Shown: in pieces, positions 1-8,035 of the stretch
How positions within the stretch are numbered: position 1 is the first letter of the stretch
How the letters are laid out: each line of letters opens with the position of its first letter
Origin: Deltaproteobacteria bacterium
Lineage (GTDB): Bacteria > Desulfobacterota > Binatia > HRBIN30
Assembly (NCBI GenBank): GCA_016200585.1
Contig: JACQEN010000132.1
Span: forward strand, 1 to 37,514
Reading direction: 5' to 3'
DNA: 37,514 bases
The notes under the pieces: model-generated
Told to the model about the DNA's origin: nothing
What the model saw: only the letters and a program-made list of their open reading frames with translations
The model's database searches: none
Made by a program: the position numbers and the translations under genes

Positions 1-2
1 CC

Positions 3-1004
3 CCAGTGCGACGGGCAGAAATCCGCCTCCTTGTTCGTCCCGGGCTGGCAAGCTTCTTCGATGGCATGTCCTGGGTCAATCAAGTCATCCCGTTGCCGCG
101 CGTGCGCGGTCTCGCCCAGCGCTGGTCCCTCGCCAAAGATCTCCGCCGGCAGGAGTTTGATTTGGCCATCATCTTCCCACGCAGCTTCGACGCAGCGCTG
201 GTTCCGGCGCTAGCGCGCATTTCGCGACGTATCGGTGTAGCCGCCGACGCTCGTACCTGGCTGCTCACCGACGCGGCGCGCCTGGTCACGCACGATCCCG
301 AAGAGCACCAGTCCAAAGGCTACCTGCGCCTCCTAGAATCGACCCTCGGAGTCGAGGTGAGCGACGTGGACCTCGGAATCGCGGTCGCACCACACCACAG
401 CCGAGCAATGCAGGCCTGGCTCGTCGACCGGCGCCGGCGTCCCGCCGGCCCACTGATTGCTCTCGCCCCTACCGCCGCGTACGGCCCGGCCAAAGAGTGG
501 CCGGTGGCCCACTACGCTGAGCTGATCGACGTGCTCGCTACCGACTTTGGCGCCGAATGCGTGCTGGTAGGCAGCCCGACGGAGCGCCCGCGCTGCGAAG
601 CAGTTGCCGCAGCCAGCCGCTGCGGTGCGCTGATCGCCGCCGGCAGCACCTCGATCGGCCAGGCCCTCGGCCTGCTGTCGCTGTGCGACGGCTTTGCCGG
701 CAACGACTCCGGTTCGATGCACATGGCAGGCGGCTGCGGCATTCCAACCGTCGGAATCTTCGGGTCGACCAACCCGACGCGCACCGGGCCGCTCGGCCCG
801 CGAACCGCCGTCCTCTACGAACGGCTTGCATGCAGCCCGTGCCTGGCTCGCACGTGCCGCTTCGGTCACTACGACTGCCTGAAGCAGATCAGCGCGCCGT
901 CGGTACTTCGAGCCCTCGACGGGCTGGGAGCATTCGCGAGAAACATGAAGAACCGGAGGGACGGGAGACGGGAGAGGGGCGACGGGGGCGCGACGAGAAG
1001 TTAA
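3..1004 (+). CDS. waaF: Lipopolysaccharide heptosyltransferase II-like glycosyltransferase (GT9), 5' end outside the window
   Basis: A GT-B family 9 glycosyltransferase that would add a heptose to the LPS inner core at the cytoplasmic face of the inner membrane. The visible reading starts at RAEIRLLVRPGLASFF, which in WaaF proteins lies about 30 residues after the true N-terminus, so the start codon and the first nucleotide-sugar-binding loop are upstream of the window; the GTG at position 6 is probably not the start. Supporting motifs are the acceptor-side GNDSGSMHMAGG, the GIFGSTNPTRTGPLG nucleotide-sugar loop and the C-terminal Cys cluster CSPCLARTC-RFGHYDC typical of heptosyltransferase II. 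The last roughly 25 residues (KNRRDGRRERGDGG) are encoded by a degenerate ACGGGAG-type repeat and look like readthrough into low-complexity intergenic DNA. Family assignment is firm; the exact acceptor is inferred. Confidence 0.85.
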   Translation, partial: PVRRAEIRLLVRPGLASFFDGMSWVNQVIPLPRVRGLAQRWSLAKDLRRQEFDLAIIFPRSFDAALVPALARISRRIGVAADARTWLLTDAARLVTHDPEEHQSKGYLRLLESTLGVEVSDVDLGIAVAPHHSRAMQAWLVDRRRRPAGPLIALAPTAAYGPAKEWPVAHYAELIDVLATDFGAECVLVGSPTERPRCEAVAAASRCGALIAAGSTSIGQALGLLSLCDGFAGNDSGSMHMAGGCGIPTVGIFGSTNPTRTGPLGPRTAVLYERLACSPCLARTCRFGHYDCLKQISAPSVLRALDGLGAFARNMKNRRDGRRERGDGGATRS

Positions 1005-1050
1005 GCGAGGTCTGCGCGCCTGTCGCTGCCTTCGCCATCCGGTACATCCC

Positions 1051-1719
1051 TCACGGCAGCTCACCACGCTGCATGATCGCCAGTGTTTCACCGTACAAAC
1101 CGCGCTTGAGGGCAGCGTAGGTCGTGCGATCTTTGTCAGCCAGGGCGGCAACACGGGCGATGGCTGTCGGCAACACCTCGTCGGCCGGCAGGGCGGCGTC
1201 GACGATTCCGCGCTCGTGCGCCTCTGCACCGCCGATGCGCGCTCCGGTCAGGACTGCGTCACGCAAGACCGCCCCACTCAGCCTCGTCTTGATCAAAGCG
1301 CTCATCCCCGGCGCCAGCGGCAGCTTGATATCGACCTCCGGCAGGCAGAAGAAACCACGATCGACGCGCATGATGCGGAAGTCGTGAGCCAAGGCCAGCA
1401 TTCCGCCGCCGGCAAACGCGTGCCCGTTGATTGCCGCAACCGTCGGCACGGGAAAGCCGAGGACGCGACCCAACATACGAATGACGTCGCTGATGAACGC
1501 TCCGCCCTCGGTCACGCCGTCACCCATCAGCCAGGTCAGATCGAGGCCGTTGGAAAAAAACTTCTCGCTACCCGTGGTCACCAACGCAGCCGGTCCAGTC
1601 GATGCCTCCACTTCATCGAGCGCTGCCGTAAGCGCGTTGAGAAACGGCCGATTGAAGCGGTTCTCGCCGCTTTGCATCGTCAGCACGAACACCGAACCTT
1701 GGCGCTGCAGGTCGATCAT
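1051..1719 (-). CDS. Enoyl-CoA hydratase/isomerase family protein (delta3-delta2-enoyl-CoA isomerase-like)
   Basis: A crotonase-fold protein of 222 residues, expected to shift or hydrate a double bond in an acyl-CoA during beta-oxidation. The first oxyanion-hole segment reads SEKFFSNGLDL and the second INGHAFAGGGMLALAHD, followed by the LPEVDIKLPLAPGM stretch. The overall pattern, including ENRFN near the start, is closest to peroxisomal and plant-type enoyl-CoA isomerases; the usual hydratase glutamate pair is not obvious, so isomerase is preferred over hydratase. The ATG at 1719 is chosen because GGGAGG lies about 8 bases upstream; an upstream in-frame ATG at 1749 lacks this. It is the last gene of a minus-strand run with the monooxygenase (83 bases upstream) and the aldo/keto reductase. 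Confidence 0.85.
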   Translation of the reverse strand: MIDLQRQGSVFVLTMQSGENRFNRPFLNALTAALDEVEASTGPAALVTTGSEKFFSNGLDLTWLMGDGVTEGGAFISDVIRMLGRVLGFPVPTVAAINGHAFAGGGMLALAHDFRIMRVDRGFFCLPEVDIKLPLAPGMSALIKTRLSGAVLRDAVLTGARIGGAEAHERGIVDAALPADEVLPTAIARVAALADKDRTTYAALKRGLYGETLAIMQRGELP

Positions 1720-1802
1720 TTCGGAGAACCTCCCGAGCTTGGATGGCACGACGGCCTACGGCGTTTCCAACCGACAAGCAAGCCGGGAGGAGAAACTACC
1801 TC

Positions 1803-2876
1803 TCAGGGTATTTGCAAACATCCCGTCTTGAGCCGGGGCAGGACGTAGCGCGCCACGTAGTCGCATTCCTGCTCGTGCGGATAGCCGGAAAGGATGAAGG
1901 CGCGGATTCCGAGATCCATGTAGGCACGCAGCTTGGCCACGACCTGGTCGGGATCGCCAACCAGCGCAGCGCCGCAACCACTGCGGGCACGACCGATACC
2001 GGTCCAGAGATTCTCTTCTACGAACCCCTCGTCATCGGCCGCCTGACGCATCGCGGCCTGGCGTTGTACCCCTACCGAGGCGTGATCGAGCGAGCGTTGC
2101 CGGATGGCGTCGCCGGTTTCGGGGTCCAACCGGCTGACTAAACGCCACGCCGCAGCCCGCGCCTCGGCCTCGGTTTCGCGAACGATCATGTGAACCCGAT
2201 ATCCGAACAGCAGCTCGCGACCCACCACTGCCGCACGGCGGCGCATGTCGCTCAACAGGGTCGCAACCGCCGGCAGCGGCTCCGGCCACATGAGAAAGAC
2301 GTCGGCTTCTTCCGCGGCGACGTTGCGCGCATCGTCCGACAGGCCGCCGAAGTAGAAGAGCGGTGATCGACCCCACATCGTGCGCAGCGGCGGCTCGACG
2401 TCGAGCTGATAGAACTCGCCTCTGCAACGTACGCCTTCGCCGTTGAGCAGGGCGCGCAGAATCCGCATGCACTCGCGCGTGCGCCGGTAGCGCGGCGCTG
2501 ATGGCAATGGGCTGCCGGGCAAGTCGCTGGAGATGATGTTGATTGCCAGGCGCCCTTCCAGCATGCGATCGAGTGTCGCCATTTGCCGCGCCAACTGCGG
2601 CGGAAACATCTCGCCACAGCGCACCGCCACCAGCATCCGGATGCACGAGGTCAGCGGCGCCACACCGCCGGCAAAGGCCACGCTGTCGATCCCCAGTGCA
2701 TACCCCGAAGGACAGAGAATGCTGTTGAAGCCGTTCCTCTCGGCTCGCAGCAACACATCGCGGCAATGCGCAAATGAGCTGCGCAGCTGCGGCTCCGGCA
2801 CGCCGAGATATTCGTAGTCGTCGTCGCACAGCGGACAGAACCAGGCCACCTCCACCGTTTGGCTGTCACGCTTCAT
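1803..2876 (-). CDS. LLM-class flavin-dependent oxidoreductase, alkanesulfonate monooxygenase (SsuD)-like
   Basis: A 357-residue TIM-barrel, luciferase-like monooxygenase that would use reduced FMN from a partner reductase. SsuD-type features include the N-terminal VAWFCPLCDDDYEYLG, the barrel segment GFNSILCPSGYALGIDS, LAINIISSDLPG and the FMN-phosphate region SPLFYFGGLSDDARNVAAEEADVFLMW. The substrate cannot be read from sequence: alkanesulfonates are the family prototype, but many homologues act on other sulfonates, ketones or xenobiotics. No SsuE-type flavin reductase or sulfonate transporter is seen nearby. The frame stays open far upstream as a shadow of the neighbouring reductase; the real start is the ATG at 2876, with GAGG 6 bases upstream. 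It lies 62 bases from the aldo/keto reductase, so co-transcription is likely. Confidence 0.85.
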   Translation of the reverse strand: MKRDSQTVEVAWFCPLCDDDYEYLGVPEPQLRSSFAHCRDVLLRAERNGFNSILCPSGYALGIDSVAFAGGVAPLTSCIRMLVAVRCGEMFPPQLARQMATLDRMLEGRLAINIISSDLPGSPLPSAPRYRRTRECMRILRALLNGEGVRCRGEFYQLDVEPPLRTMWGRSPLFYFGGLSDDARNVAAEEADVFLMWPEPLPAVATLLSDMRRRAAVVGRELLFGYRVHMIVRETEAEARAAAWRLVSRLDPETGDAIRQRSLDHASVGVQRQAAMRQAADDEGFVEENLWTGIGRARSGCGAALVGDPDQVVAKLRAYMDLGIRAFILSGYPHEQECDYVARYVLPRLKTGCLQIP

Positions 2877-2938
2877 TTGAGACCTCACGACACCCGATAG
2901 CCTCGCCGCATTTCGCGCTCTACGTTCTCCGCCACCGG

Positions 2939-3856
2939 TTACGGCAACTTCTTGCCCATCGAGGCCTGGACAATCGCGTACCAATCGGTGCGGGTCAGCC
3001 GTACGTGGAACGCTTCCAAACTGTCGCGAATGCGCTCGACACGCTGCGTGCCGATGATCGGAACGATCCCCACCGGGTGCGCCAGGAGGAATGCCAGCGC
3101 CGTTGCACTGCGCGACGCATTTTGTGGTGCGGCAATCCGGTCGAGGCATTCGATCAGCGTGCTCAGTCGTTCGCCATTGGTCTCGCGCTTGGCGGCGTCG
3201 CTGGTCAATCCGAGCTTGCCGCCCGCCAGCGGACTCCACGCCAACGGCGTAACCCGCCGGCGCGTGCATTGGTCGATGACCCCGTCGCGCAACGGCTCGA
3301 GCCACCAGGCACTGAGCTCCGGCTGATGCGTCGCGATCGGAAACGGCAAGTAGTGCTGCAAGGCTTCGAACTGCGCCGCGGTGAAATTCGAGACACCGAC
3401 CTCGCGGATTTTCCCCTGGGTGCGCAGTTGCGACAAGGCCGTCGCCACCTCTTCCGGATGAGCCAGCCAATCGGGGCGGTGGATTTGATAAAGATCGATC
3501 ACGTCGACGTGCAGGCGACGCAACGATCCTTCGACAGCGCGAGCGATATGCGCCGGGCTCGAATCGTAGGGCACGCCGGGAATGATCCCGCACTTGGTGG
3601 CAACAACCATCGCGTCGCGCAGGTGCGGCACCTCGGCGAGCACCTTCCCGAAGAGCTCCTCTGCCGCGCCGTTACCTCCATAGATGTCGGCGTGGTCGAA
3701 CAGAGTCATTCCCGCTTCCAGCGCCGATTCGATCTTCTCTCGCGCGTGCCGGACATCGGTTCCGGCGAAACGCCAGCAGCCATAGGCAAGCGGGAAGACA
3801 CGCAGTGAGCTGCTGCCGAGGCTGCGAGCCGTATCCGTGATCGGCAAAATGTCCAT
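2939..3856 (-). CDS. Aldo/keto reductase (YdhF-like)
   Basis: An NAD(P)H-dependent (beta/alpha)8-barrel oxidoreductase of 305 residues acting on aldehydes or ketones in the cytoplasm. The catalytic tetrad is visible: Asp in LFDHADIYGG, Tyr four residues later, Lys in VVATKCGI and His in DLYQIHRPD. The C-terminal cofactor-binding part GIVPIIGTQRVERI is present. The start at 3856 (MDILPIT) fits the family N-terminus; an upstream in-frame extension of 39 residues reads through intergenic DNA and has no family counterpart. It is the first gene of the minus-strand run ending with the enoyl-CoA isomerase homologue and is divergent from the Gfo/Idh/MocA gene. Substrate unknown. It belongs to a different aldo/keto reductase branch from the second one at 14391-15380. 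Confidence 0.85.
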   Translation of the reverse strand: MDILPITDTARSLGSSSLRVFPLAYGCWRFAGTDVRHAREKIESALEAGMTLFDHADIYGGNGAAEELFGKVLAEVPHLRDAMVVATKCGIIPGVPYDSSPAHIARAVEGSLRRLHVDVIDLYQIHRPDWLAHPEEVATALSQLRTQGKIREVGVSNFTAAQFEALQHYLPFPIATHQPELSAWWLEPLRDGVIDQCTRRRVTPLAWSPLAGGKLGLTSDAAKRETNGERLSTLIECLDRIAAPQNASRSATALAFLLAHPVGIVPIIGTQRVERIRDSLEAFHVRLTRTDWYAIVQASMGKKLP

Positions 3857-4006
3857 CCGCGACACGCTATCAGAGGTCGATTGACGATTGAAGATTACGT
3901 CATTGGCGGCTGGTCGCCAACTTGATCGTCTCAGCGATCCGATCGTGAATCGTCTAGCCGCCGCAACCTTCAATCATCCGATCCGCTTTGGTAGGTTAAT
4001 CGGGCC
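3857..4006. promoter_or_regulatory. Divergent intergenic region between aldo/keto reductase and Gfo/Idh/MocA genes
   Basis: A 150-base spacer that must hold the promoters of two divergent genes. It is rich in stuttering GATTGA/GATCG words and carries an 8-base inverted pair, GATTGAAG at 3886-3893 and CTTCAATC at 3968-3975. No clear -35/-10 pair was recognised. Presence of promoters is inferred only from gene orientation. Confidence 0.35.
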
Positions 4007-5071
4007 ATGGACGTCATCCGCTACGGGATCATCGGCACGGGCATGATGGGTTGCGAGCACATCATGAATATCGGCCTTACTCCGGGCGGGCGGGTTGCTG
4101 CAATCTCCGACCCGAATGAAACCAGCCGCAGTTGGGGCAAAAGCTTTGCCGGCGATGGAGTCGAGGTCTACCGCGACTATCGCGACATGCTGCGCGCGGC
4201 GCCCATCGACGCCGTGGTCGTCGCCAGCCCGAATTTCACGCACTACGACGTTCTTCAGGACATCTTCCGCACCAACAAGCACATCCTGGTCGAGAAGCCG
4301 CTGTGCACGCAGGTCGATCACTGCCACCGCACGATCGAAGCCGGTGCTCGCCGTCGCGGCATCGTCTGGGTCGGAATGGAGTACCGCTTCATGCCAAGCG
4401 TCGCCCACCTGCTCGAGCAGGCAGGTTCACAGGCCGTCGGGTACCTGCAGATGATCGCCATCCGCGAGCATCGCTTCCCGTTTCTCCCCAAGGTCGACAA
4501 CTGGAATCGCTTTGCCCGCAATACCGGTGGCACGTTGGTCGAAAAGTGCTGCCACTTCTTCGATCTCATGAATCTGCTAGCTGCACAGCGGCCGCAGCGC
4601 GTCTTCGCCTCGGGGGCACAGGACGTCAACCATCTCGACGAACGCTACGACGGCCAAACACCCGACATCATCGACAATGCCTTCACCATCGTCGACTACG
4701 ACGGCGGTATCCGCGCCATGCTCGATCTCTGTATGTTCGCCGAGGGCTCTGCGCACGAGGTCGAAATCACCGCAACCGGCAGCCGCGGCAAGCTACAGGC
4801 GTTCGAGCCCGATCACATTTTTGCGCTCAGCCGCCGCGACGGCAGCGACCGTGAGGTCCGAACCTTCGATCTCGATGTTTCCATCGGCACGGCCGGAGCG
4901 CACCACGGTTCGACCTACTTCGAGCACGTTGCTTTTCAGGAAGCGATTCGCAACGGCACCAAGCCGGTTGTCACAATCGAAGACGGCGCCCTGGCCGTAG
5001 CGGTCGGAGCCGCCGCGGAACAATCGATTCGCGAGCACCGCCCGGTAGAGCTGAGGGAGTTGGGATTCTAG
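4007..5071 (+). CDS. Gfo/Idh/MocA family NAD(P)-dependent oxidoreductase
   Basis: A 354-residue dehydrogenase with an N-terminal Rossmann domain (GIIGTGMMG at residues 8-16) and the family signature ILVEKPLCT, in which E96-K97-P98 includes the catalytic lysine. The C-terminal alpha/beta domain is complete (VEKCCHFFDLMNLL, followed by a substrate-cleft region). Members oxidise or reduce sugars, inositols or related polyols; the substrate here is unknown. The ATG at 4007 gives the expected short N-terminus before the Rossmann strand. The gene stands alone on the plus strand, divergent from an aldo/keto reductase and convergent with the secreted protein at 5161-6129. Confidence 0.9.
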   Translation: MDVIRYGIIGTGMMGCEHIMNIGLTPGGRVAAISDPNETSRSWGKSFAGDGVEVYRDYRDMLRAAPIDAVVVASPNFTHYDVLQDIFRTNKHILVEKPLCTQVDHCHRTIEAGARRRGIVWVGMEYRFMPSVAHLLEQAGSQAVGYLQMIAIREHRFPFLPKVDNWNRFARNTGGTLVEKCCHFFDLMNLLAAQRPQRVFASGAQDVNHLDERYDGQTPDIIDNAFTIVDYDGGIRAMLDLCMFAEGSAHEVEITATGSRGKLQAFEPDHIFALSRRDGSDREVRTFDLDVSIGTAGAHHGSTYFEHVAFQEAIRNGTKPVVTIEDGALAVAVGAAAEQSIREHRPVELRELGF

Positions 5072-5098
5072 GCGATCGAGGTCGAAGCCCTAGATTCC

Positions 5099-5177
5099 AA
5101 AAGTCGAAGAGTCGAAAGAGTCCAGAAGTCGAAGGGCCGGGTCTGCTGCCTTTCGATCTTTCAGCGCTTCGACTTCT
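5099..5177. repeat. AGTCGAA-word repeats with an 11-bp inverted repeat at a convergent gene junction
   Basis: Between two convergent genes the sequence stutters on AAGTCGAAGAGTCGAAAGAG and then AGAAGTCGAAG (5124-5134). The latter is exactly inverted as CTTCGACTTCT at 5167-5177, inside the last codons of the minus-strand gene. Loop is 32 bases. The same word recurs with 15 of 16 identical bases at 17107-17122. Possibly a bidirectional terminator or a mobile intergenic repeat; no T-run follows. Confidence 0.6.
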
Positions 5178-6129
5178 CTACACTTCGAACCGGTACCGGC
5201 CGCAACAAGCGGATCAGACCAAAGCCGATCAGCAACATCGCCGTCGCCACCAGTGCGAGCGCTGACAGTGCCGGCGCCGGCTTTTGGAACGGCAAAGGAG
5301 CGCGGGCAGGAGCTGACGGGTTCTGGGCATCGGCGTTGACGACGACATTGCTGCCGGAGCAGTTGACGCCACGAATGTTATCGGTATCGACGCCGAACCC
5401 TGCAGCGCCGACACTGAAACCCTGCATACTGAGGCTGTGATTGTAGATGATGACGATGGCCTGGCCTTTGCGCACGGTAAAGCCGTCGGTCGGGCGCGGG
5501 CCGCAAATCGTCGTACTGACGGTCGGCATCGCCGTGCAGTTCGTCCCATTGCTCGCCAAACCGAAGCCCAGGGTGGTGAGAGAACCGCAAGCCGCTGTGA
5601 GTGATGCAACGCAGGCGGCGGGTACGTTGGCGTCCGACTGAGTTATTGACGATACCGTCGCGATCGGACTGTGACCGAGACAGTAGTTGGATTCCCGACA
5701 CACCTCGAACTGATTGCCGGTGCTACCGATGACCAGTCTGCCACTGCCGATCGCGGTGAACGAAACGTTGCTCGGGTCGACGACGTTGAGCACGGTCGTG
5801 CGGAACGTGGCGCTGAGAGGATGAAGCGCCTGCCCGGCGCCGGTGTCGACGCCGCTACCGGCCTTCACCGGTTGGTTGGCAGTACCGGATTGCGAACACG
5901 TCTGGAATCCATTGACGCTGCCACCCAGGGTCGTGATCCGCACTTCCTCGGCGCCCCCGAAGAGCGACGGCAAATTCGGAACGGAAATGATCTCGTAGAC
6001 CGTACCGTCTTGGGCACGTTGCGAGCTCAGCTGAAATTGCGCCAACGCCGTCGAAGCCAACAAGCACGTTGCTGCGAGCGCACCTACGCCGAGCAAAAGC
6101 CCGCGACACCGATCCAATCGCTCAAACAT
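5161..6129 (-). CDS. Secreted protein of unknown function with IPTL/PEP-CTERM-like C-terminal sorting signal
   Basis: A 322-residue exported protein of unrecognised function. Residues 1-31 form a signal peptide (MFERLDR basic start, hydrophobic LLLGVGALAATCLLASTALA, cut before QFQLSS). The mature part is Ser/Thr/Gly-rich, predicted beta, with several cysteines and a CG-PRPTDGFTVRKGQ stretch. The C-terminus has a short Pro motif (KPAPALS), one membrane helix (ALALVATAMLLIGFGLIRLL) and a basic tail (RPVPVRSVEKSKR). That is the three-part layout of IPTL/PEP-CTERM-like surface sorting signals, although the core motif is not canonical. The ATG at 6129 is chosen because GGAGG lies 6 bases upstream; a longer in-frame start adds 11 residues ahead of the signal peptide. 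Confidence 0.75.
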   Translation of the reverse strand: MFERLDRCRGLLLGVGALAATCLLASTALAQFQLSSQRAQDGTVYEIISVPNLPSLFGGAEEVRITTLGGSVNGFQTCSQSGTANQPVKAGSGVDTGAGQALHPLSATFRTTVLNVVDPSNVSFTAIGSGRLVIGSTGNQFEVCRESNYCLGHSPIATVSSITQSDANVPAACVASLTAACGSLTTLGFGLASNGTNCTAMPTVSTTICGPRPTDGFTVRKGQAIVIIYNHSLSMQGFSVGAAGFGVDTDNIRGVNCSGSNVVVNADAQNPSAPARAPLPFQKPAPALSALALVATAMLLIGFGLIRLLRPVPVRSVEKSKR

Positions 6130-6457
6130 TTTCCGCCTCCGTTGCGAACATATCGCGTCCACTCCACCACCCCGCGTTGTGAGTACACTGCGGCGAGGCG
6201 AGTGTCAATTTTATCACGATCCAAAAAGCCCATCGCTGCGCGGGCACTGGCACGAGCCGCGACAAGATGGAAAAGCTGGGAACAGCGAAGAAGGTTTTCA
6301 GATAGCTACGCTGCAATTCTGGTTTGAGCTCGCCAGCACCTATTCCTATCTCGCCGCTAGCCACAGATCATGCCCCTTTTTTGCAGCGCAGAAAAGCATT
6401 GCCGTCTTGTAGCGCATCGACGCTTGTGGCAGCGATGACGCCTCGACGGGAGCTCAA
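6130..6457. other. 328-base spacer between divergent secreted-protein and acyl-CoA synthetase genes
   Basis: The spacer holds the gene scrap at 6302-6361 and, near 6129, the GGAGG ribosome site of the minus-strand gene. The only AT-rich patch is TGTCAATTTTATCACGATCC near 6200-6225, a plausible promoter location for the minus-strand gene. Nothing else was recognised. Confidence 0.4.
6302..6361 (+). pseudogene. Remnant of a DsbA-like/2-hydroxychromene-2-carboxylate isomerase family gene (N-terminal scrap)
   Basis: The plus strand reads ATLQFWFELASTYSYLAA, which matches the first beta-strand and glutathione-site loop at the extreme N-terminus of HCCA isomerase/kappa-GST-like DsbA-family proteins. 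An AAGG-containing sequence lies just upstream, where a ribosome site would be, but the start codon is lost (ATA). Similarity ends abruptly after about 18 codons and the acyl-CoA synthetase begins 97 bases later, so roughly 180 residues of the family are absent. This is judged a deletion remnant; the match is from memory of the family and is short. Confidence 0.5.
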
Positions 6458-7999
6458 ATGTATCCAGGAACACACGCGCAAACGACACCCGACAAGCCCG
6501 CCTACATCATGGCCGGCAGCGGCGAGACGGTTACCTATCGCCAGCTCGATGAGCGATCGAACCGCTGCGCCCAGCTGTTTCGATCGCTCGGCCTGCGGAC
6601 AGGCGATGCGATCGCACTGTGTCTGGAAAACCACCCGCGTTTTCTGGAGATCACCTGGGCTGCGCAACGCAGCGGCCTCTACTACACGCCCATCAGCTCG
6701 CGCCTCACGGCCGCCGAGGCCGAGTACATCGTCGCCGACTGCGGTGCGAAGATTTTCATCACCTCGGCCTACAAGCGCGACCTCGCCGATGAGCTGGCCG
6801 CAAAGCTGACGACGCTGCACGGCCGTTTCATGATCGACGGCACGACAGCAGGATTCGAATCGTACGAAGCAGCGGTGGCCGTGCAGCCAGCAACCGCGGT
6901 TGTCGACGAGAGCGAAGGCCAGGATATGCTCTATTCCTCCGGCACGACAGGTCGGCCCAAGGGCGTGAAGTTCGCCCTCAAGGGCGACCCGATCGGTACC
7001 CCGCCCGCCTTGCTGCAGTTGATGAAGTTTCTCTACGGCACCGATGAAACCACCCGCTACCTTTCACCGGCGCCGCTGTATCACGCCGCCCCCTTGCGCT
7101 TCTGCATGTCGGTTCACCGTCTCGGCGGTACGGCCGTGATCATGGATAAGTTCGATCCCCCCGACTACTTGCGCTTGGTCGAGCTGCACCACATCACCCA
7201 CTCGCAATTGGTGCCGACGATGTTCGTGCGCATGCTGAAGCTGCCCGACGAAACGCGCCGTCAGTTCAATCTGTCCACGTTGCGCGTCGCCATCCACGCT
7301 GCCGCCCCCTGTCCAATCCAGGTGAAGGAACAGATGATCGACTGGTGGGGACCGATCCTCTTCGAATACTACGCCGGCACCGAAGGCAACGGTTTCACCG
7401 CCATCACCTCGGAGGAATGGCTGGCGCACAAGGGATCGGTCGGACGGGCGCTATTGGGCGAGATTCACATCGTCGGCGACGACGGCGAAGAGCTGCCGCA
7501 GGGCGAGATCGGAACCATCTATTTCGGCGCCGGGCCGGCTTTCGAATACCACAACGATCCGGCCAAGACGGCGGGAAGCCGCAACGCCCAAGGCTGGTCG
7601 ACCCTCGGCGACATCGGCTACGTCGACGCCGAAGGCTATCTCTACCTCACCGATCGCAAGGCCAACATGATCATTTCGGGCGGCGTCAACATCTATCCGC
7701 AAGAAGCCGAGAACGTCCTGATCAATCATCCCAAGGTCGCCGACGTGGCGGTCTTCGGTGTGCCCAATGCCGACCTCGGCGAAGAGGTCAAGGCCGTCGT
7801 TCAACCCATCTCCATGACCGATGCCGGCCCTGCCCTGGCCCAGGAGCTCATGGAGTTCTGCCAGCAACGCCTGGCGCGCTTCAAATGCCCGCGCAGCATC
7901 GACTTCGAAGCCGAGCTGCCGCGCCATCCGACCGGCAAACTCTACAAGCGGCTGCTCAAGGATCGCTACTGGCAAGGGCACGCGACCAGGATCGTTTGA
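6458..7999 (+). CDS. Acyl-CoA synthetase (AMP-forming), FadD-type
   Basis: An adenylate-forming acid:CoA ligase of 513 residues that activates a carboxylic acid to its CoA ester through an acyl-AMP. The P-loop YSSGTTGRPKG is at residues 159-169, the adenine-binding segment reads YYAGTEGNGF, the motif GWSTLGDIGYVD precedes the hinge region DRKANMIISGGVNIYP, and the catalytic lysine is K494 in HPTGKLYKR. The pattern is closest to mycobacterial-type FadD synthetases for long-chain or steroid/terpenoid side-chain acids; the substrate is not deducible. GGGAG lies about 5 bases before the ATG. The gene scrap just upstream belonged to a DsbA/HCCA-isomerase family often linked to aromatic catabolism, which is only weak context. 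Confidence 0.9.
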   Translation: MYPGTHAQTTPDKPAYIMAGSGETVTYRQLDERSNRCAQLFRSLGLRTGDAIALCLENHPRFLEITWAAQRSGLYYTPISSRLTAAEAEYIVADCGAKIFITSAYKRDLADELAAKLTTLHGRFMIDGTTAGFESYEAAVAVQPATAVVDESEGQDMLYSSGTTGRPKGVKFALKGDPIGTPPALLQLMKFLYGTDETTRYLSPAPLYHAAPLRFCMSVHRLGGTAVIMDKFDPPDYLRLVELHHITHSQLVPTMFVRMLKLPDETRRQFNLSTLRVAIHAAAPCPIQVKEQMIDWWGPILFEYYAGTEGNGFTAITSEEWLAHKGSVGRALLGEIHIVGDDGEELPQGEIGTIYFGAGPAFEYHNDPAKTAGSRNAQGWSTLGDIGYVDAEGYLYLTDRKANMIISGGVNIYPQEAENVLINHPKVADVAVFGVPNADLGEEVKAVVQPISMTDAGPALAQELMEFCQQRLARFKCPRSIDFEAELPRHPTGKLYKRLLKDRYWQGHATRIV

Positions 8000-8035
8000 T
8001 GTTTCGCGAGCAACCTGCGGCCAATTGGTGATTTG

